The notes beneath the pieces were generated by a model. It made no database searches. It was not told the DNA's origin and saw only the letters and a list, made by a program, of their open reading frames with translations. A stretch of DNA of 64,000 nt from Branchiostoma floridae (taxonomy: Eukaryota > Chordata > Leptocardii > Amphioxiformes > Branchiostomatidae): assembly GCF_000003815.2 (NCBI RefSeq), contig NC_049993.1:9445458-9509457 (forward strand), given 5' to 3'. The translations under genes and the position numbers were made by a program. Positions 58,516 through 64,000 of the stretch are shown here, one piece after another; the first letter of the stretch is position 1; each line of letters opens with the position of its first letter.

Positions 58516-61460
58516 ACCAGGAAATAAACAAATATTTACCACCAAAATATGGCGAAGTATAAGCACCCTATCATGTTCAATACCATTTATGGATAGAGTT
58601 ATCACATGAACTTGACCTAAGTTCAATTTTTATAAGTACCGACTATTCACTTCAGCGCATTGGTACAAGCCAGATGACCAGCGAGCTAAACCGGAAGTTC
58701 TGGTAGACTAAACCACTCCATAAAAGGGGGCGCCTAACAAATACGTCAAAGACTAAACAGGTGGCAGAGAAAATACCTTGTAAATTTTCCATTAGCAAAA
58801 AAAGTTCGAAAAACCCTTCGAAAAATACGAAATTACGTTAAAATTTTCTAGATGTATAATACTTTTATCTCTATTTCTTAGCTACAGATACGTTATTCTC
58901 TCAAATTCAGTCACAAAGGGCCACAAACTTTGACGAAGGGCAAAAAACGCCAGACTGGCTATCCAGGTCAGTTTGTGTATAAACCGGAAAAAGAATGGGC
59001 GCCGTGGTGATTTTCCGTTTTATACAGCGGGATTTTGTCGGTAAAAGTATAAACAAAAGTCACTCGGACTGCTTTGCCAATAAGTCAGGTATTTTGCGGG
59101 AAATTCCTGGTATGCTGGGCCGCAGGGTCACATGCCGAAAGTGCTGTCAACCATGCACTTGTCACACGGTGGACTAAAGTTTCAAGCACTGGGGAAGTGG
59201 AGAAGTTGAAATGCACGCAACCAGAATCTCACATTCATGTATCACTAGGACTTTCACATCGTGAAAAAAGATTTTGCTATATTAATTTTTTCATTCATGG
59301 GATCTCTTTCCATTGAGTGGGGTTAGCCTCCTAGGTGTCCTAAAACGACCCCTAACAAATAGGCCCAGTGGGTAGAGTGTTCGCCTTGCAGTTGGTAACG
59401 TTAGGTCGTAAAGTTTTCGTTCCGGGAAATGTCATACAAAAGACTTTAAAATGGTACATGCTACTTTCTCTGCTTCAAAGTATGCAAAATTTGGGAATGA
59501 ACATGTTAGTTGAACACACAGACCACTACTGCGCTGAACTTTATGTCCATTTCTATCTTACGTTAGTGATTTCACAAATCTGTGTGGCCCAGGGCTACTG
59601 AATCAAAGATGGATGCCGGTTTATCCACCATTGGGTGCAGGAAGGACTTTCATTTAATCTACAATAGGGATAGATACCAGGATAATTCCATATTTTAGTA
59701 AAAAAAATACAGGAAATGATTGAATGAATGAATGAAAAATGACTAAGTGAAATATGACTTTAGCTACTGAATTCATCCTAGTTGTAAAAGATTTCCATAA
59801 CCTCCATTAAGAGGATAGTAGTTGCTACTGCTACATCTTTCTAAATCGCACTTTTTCTCTTGTTCCATTGTTATCTGTGCTGCAGAAATTGATCCACTTT
59901 AATGCATTAGTGTGGGAAAATGCAACTTAGTGATTGGAAAATTAAGTTAAGCTAAAAGTAGAGCCTTTCAACTTAACTTGATTTTCCAATCACTAATTGT
60001 CTTGAATGCAAAGTTTCCGTCACATGACAAACTGGACGCACTGCAATACTTTTCAGCATCTTTACAACATTTGTGTTTATTTTAAACTTTGCTACCCACT
60101 TGGAGAGCGTATATACTGTAAAGAGTGTTCAAAATTTACACTATCATAACTGTGAAGCAAGCACTGTGCAAAATGGTTGAACCTAAAAGTTGTCAGGTAA
60201 TGCTACTTCACTTTTATCAGCATTTTCATTCATGGTAACCTATATCCATTGTTTAAAAAACAGAATTTTTTCTAAACAATAGATTTAGGTTTAATATCCC
60301 TGCAGAAACTAGTGTTATACTTGAGTCATAAGCATGTTTATATGACTCCTTAGTCCCTAGATCCAACCAACCAACACAACTATAACTGTGAATGTGACAT
60401 GCAATTAACCTACACAATCCTGAAAATTATGCCTCATCATTTCACATTATACAACTTTCAAGATATTTTATCATACTCAATATGACTATATTCTATATCA
60501 TATTCAATGTGACTTTGTATATACATATATTGCATGTGTCTGGGTGCCTAGGATCAGCCAGGTAGTATTGTTGCAATTTCAATAAATAAATGAATATCAA
60601 ATTACACTTATTATATTAGTGTTACTGCTGGCTGCTAAAGACATATCTATCGATACATACAAGATGTGATAAAAGCAATTCATACAATGTAGCCTTTACA
60701 AATGGAATGCTGTGTGGCTCTTGCTACCAAATACTCAAAGTCTACATTATGCAGTTCCATTCATTCATTCATTTCAATACAGAACAATAATTATGGCTAA
60801 CATTTGGATCATAAAGTAACATTATTATCTCATATTTACAGTGTACAATCTGTTTATTTTCATTCGCAGCTACAAAGCTCACATATTCATCATCATCACA
60901 AATTCAAAGTACATTTTGTATCTGCAAGTACAGTCAAACCTGTTCTAGTGACTACTGTGACCTCTGCATAAGGACCACCTGGCCATTTTTTGGTGGTTCC
61001 TTGGACTGTTTTCCCCCCACTGACCCAAGAATGAATGATCCTGTCCAGAGTGAGCACCAGTATCTTAATAATCGCTACGACCTGTACTTAGCTTGTTGGA
61101 GCATAAATGTACAATAAAGGTCTTTCATTCAATAATCTACATCTTCAACCTAGTTCGGATATCTAATTCTGACCTCCATGAAAAATGGAGGTACCATTTT
61201 TTCCAAGTCTGTGTGTCTGTCTGAGTGTGTGTTTGTGTTTCCAGATATTTGTGGTCATCATAACTTGAAAACCTCTTGATGGACTACAATGATATTTGGT
61301 ATGTGGGTAGGGGTTGGGAAGACGAAGGTCAAGGTTGATTTTGGGCCCCCTGGTATATGACCTTGATACTGCAGCAGAACTTTTTTTACCATTTTTAAAA
61401 ATTAAGTGTTCACTATGAACAGGTTTGACTGTATATATACTGCTTTTGTTTACATAGTCC
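58516..61460. other. Intergenic region between receptor phosphatase and hyccin genes
   Basis: No supported gene. It holds a CCGGAAGT word at 58690, an AGGGGGCGCC word near 58725, a small palindromic element at 59928-59995, and the presumed 3'UTR of the hyccin homologue toward the right end. The open frame at 58995-59177 has no recognisable domain. Confidence 0.5.
59928..59995. repeat. Small palindromic element (about 68 bp)
   Basis: TAGTGATTGGAAAATTAAG and an inverted copy ending TTCCAATCACTA enclose about 20 bases. It looks like a short MITE or hairpin. Confidence 0.7.
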
Positions 61461-63959
61461 TTAATTACTGACATCCTCAGAGTCGATGAACTCGTTGATC
61501 TGTGCGAAGAGGTGTGGGGAGTGTGGTGGGGTCTTGCTGGGGGAGGTGACCAGCTGTCTGGAATGGCTGGCTGGTTTGATGGCTGGCTTGCCCTGGTTGG
61601 CTTTCTGTAGATAGGAAGCAATCATAGAGACATTTGTCTGTAATGCATACCCAGTATACCGCCCTATGGTACACACACAGTTGTAAGCTGCATATACGGG
61701 CAGATCAATTAAATCAACTGGTGCCTGGACCTCTACTTTTTGCAATAAGTGTGGTGGGTTCTTTGTACATGCTCGAGGTGTGGCTCTCCTCAAACATGGG
61801 ACCTCCATTTAATGTCCTTCCAGGAGAGCCGCACCCTCAGCCGATGTTTAAGAACCCTACGCACTTATCAAAAAAGAGTAGGGGTCCTTCTCTGTGTGAA
61901 TGGATCAAACCTTACAATCCGGTCCCCAGATTGACATCTTGAAAAGGTAACAATCGTGCATCAATTATTTTGATCTTATGTGGTAAATCTCAATTAAAAG
62001 ATAAATACATGTACAGCATTAACTACAAAACCTAGTTATTTACCTGGAGTTGTTCAGCAGCAGTCGATGCTGCTTCTTGCTCCTCTACAGACGTAACACT
62101 CATAATCTCCATTTCCATTGCACCTTTCTCCTCTCCAACCTTCTCATTTCCTCTATCACTCTCAACTCCTTCTGCCTCACCCTTGACCTCTTCCACCTTC
62201 TTCTCTTCCTTAGAAGATGTCATTGCTTGTACTTTACTTTCAGCTCTCTTCAGAATGTCTTTAAAAACAACTCTCTGTGATGACGACTCAGAGTCTTTTT
62301 CTCCTTTCCCATCTTTGTCCTTCTTTGATCCTTTTGTGGAATCGTCTGCTTTCTTGTCGTTCGTTTTGTCGCTGCCTTTCCTTTCTATGGGTCCCTTGTC
62401 GGATTTCCCCTTTTTGCCAGGACTTGGTGTGTTGGTGGTACTGCTTACACGTCCATCTACCATTACATTTGTCTGCAGTTTATCGTCTAGAACATCTGAA
62501 AAAGAGCAAGAGTTTTTTATGTGCATGTTAGAACAACTGGTTTCAAAAATAGGGGACAGTAAAACTGTGAAGTTGTCACTTTAATGTTCCACACTATTAA
62601 GTTAAAAGAAATTTTCACAAAGGAAATTTTTTATTGATCCAAAAATACTTTTTCTACAATAAAACGCATCAAAATTTTTTGTACTGTGCTCTTTTTTAAG
62701 ATGTCAATAATCCATCATAAAATGCCATATCAGTGACAGTGGACAGGAAGGCAAAATTGAGTCATTATCGGGTGACAGTTATATAGAAGTCAAAGAGTAA
62801 CTCGCATGTTAAAGTACATGTATCACAAGATAAACATAACTATGCCTGGGCAGAGTAGGAATCTAGCAGAATCAAGTTTTCTGTCAGAAGAGATATTAAT
62901 TTCCTTCAAAAGACAACCTGAACTTTTCAACTTCCATTCATGTCACTAAATATTAATGGACTGACTTAAAATCTACCCTAACACATTCCTAGCATCCTAA
63001 TCTAAGACTGTTCACAGAGACTCTATTAAACCAAGCTTACCTTCTATAGGTTTACGGCGAATGCTGTACTTGCGAAGGTTTCCTGACGTGACTCGTGCTG
63101 GCGAGCTCGTACGCGGGAGCTGGGGGGACGACGGCGGGCCGACGATGGTCGTGACTAACGGGGTGTCCGGACAGGGAGTCTCTCTCTTCATCGACGCCAA
63201 TATCGCATTACTCATCTAAAGTGCGAAAAAGTCCAACTTTACTGTAATGAAGTTAAACATGTAGACATAGGTAATTGTAAGATTACTACCATATGTATCT
63301 TGTGTCATTTTAAATGTAAACTACGCAGTTTTGATGCAGTCTACTCTCAACAGCTTTGCAGATGTTCACTGAAAGATCACAGATCAAACATATCACACTT
63401 AAAGGTTTCCTCACTCACTATCTGGTTTACCTGTTTTATCTGTTTAGGAGGCTGAAAGGAGACACCGACAGCATGTGGCCATCGACAATAAAGACCCTTG
63501 AACTGAACTCTGGACTTGACTATTTACTAAGTTGCAACATTATGTTTTATGTAATTTCGTATCTGTTAGCATTGTAATCTTTTGTCGTTAAGTTCTTTTG
63601 CGTAGTTTGTCATAGTCCGGAAAAGACTGAGTAGAAAGTAGAGTATCTGGTTTACAGAAAAAAGAAAACATAGTTTGTCCTGTTCATACATGGTTCTCAT
63701 CTTACGTACTGTTAGATATCAAGAGTTAAGACAGCTGCTCTTGTCTTGAAGGAAGAAATACATGAATGCAGAAGAGTAATATCCAACATGATAAAAATTC
63801 TAGTGACAAACTTACTTACTTTGGCTGAGCTCCATGATACAGAAGTTTGAAATGTCCTACACAGAACCTACCATAAGAGCCTCAGGGAAGAGTTCATATC
63901 TGGCCCTTTGGTGCACATCTTCTACCGCCTGTCGCGCTGCCTCAGAGTGGCCTGTGTAC
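61461..63959 (-). CDS. Hyccin (FAM126) homologue, C-terminal part (runs off right edge)
   Basis: Minus-strand exons 63872-63959 (entered in phase 2), 63041-63215, 62044-62495 and 61461-61604, all phase-consistent, ending in TAA. The visible start AVEDVHQRARYELFPEALMM, then SNAILASM, matches the end of the hyccin helical core (vertebrate form A-L-D-D...RAQLELYPEPLL...NAI.AS). A short TSS...YSIRRKP stretch follows, equivalent to the post-core segment. The remaining about 180 residues are a low-complexity K/E/D/S/T-rich tail ending FIDSEDVSN. Hyccin with TTC7 and EFR3 holds PI4KA at the plasma membrane to make PI4P; the tail is disordered and poorly conserved in the family. Assignment rests on about 27 core residues with roughly half identical, so I am fairly but not fully sure. 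The N-terminal exons lie beyond 64000. Confidence 0.7.
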
Positions 63960-64000
63960 CTGGGGACATTTCAGAGAAAAAAACATTGTTTTAAAGAGCA

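Noticed and set aside
58995-59177. 60-aa plus-strand open frame with several cysteines
   Set aside because: No family resemblance, no splice signals, and AT-rich context without a convincing promoter.

Overview
The window is eukaryotic genomic DNA from an invertebrate chordate, most probably an amphioxus (Branchiostoma). Genes are split into many short exons with GT-AG introns, are of chordate type, and sit among small inverted-repeat elements. Several exon-intron borders carry minisatellites that have copied the splice site, a habit I recall being described for amphioxus. The species assignment is inference. A 100-base run of N at 24104-24203 is an assembly gap.

Layout. (1) 70-5578, minus: the 5' part of a secreted or receptor protein (signal peptide, PAN/apple, MAM, EGF, two CCP/sushi, two FN3) that runs off the left edge. 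(2) 7777-11173, plus: a complete TRIM-NHL protein of 599 aa behind a TATA-type promoter. (3) 11929-15361, minus (noncoding exon near 20.2 kb): a 197-aa protein that matches only the C-terminal HAD-like half of CMP-sialic acid synthetase (CMAS). (4) 23626-28792, plus: a 9-exon ST6GalNAc1/2-type sialyltransferase. (5) 32736-58365, minus: a complete 33-exon, 1668-aa receptor tyrosine phosphatase. Its cytoplasmic half is PTPRA/PTPRE-like, but its ectodomain is fibrinogen-like + EGF repeats + FN3 repeats. (6) 61461-63959, minus: the 3' end of a hyccin (FAM126) homologue that runs off the right edge.

Genes 3 and 4 both concern sialic acid (activation-related fold, transfer) and are transcribed away from each other, so they may be a functional neighbour pair. 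Gene 5 is the most unusual locus. It joins an extracellular lectin-type module to a type-IV RPTP cytoplasmic region, and four of its exon borders are embedded in tandem arrays that duplicate splice acceptors or donors. One array is split by a 1.48-kb terminal-inverted-repeat element.

Exon coordinates come from reading splice sites by eye and checking that reading phase is kept across every junction. Gene names rest on remembered family sequences, not on a database search.
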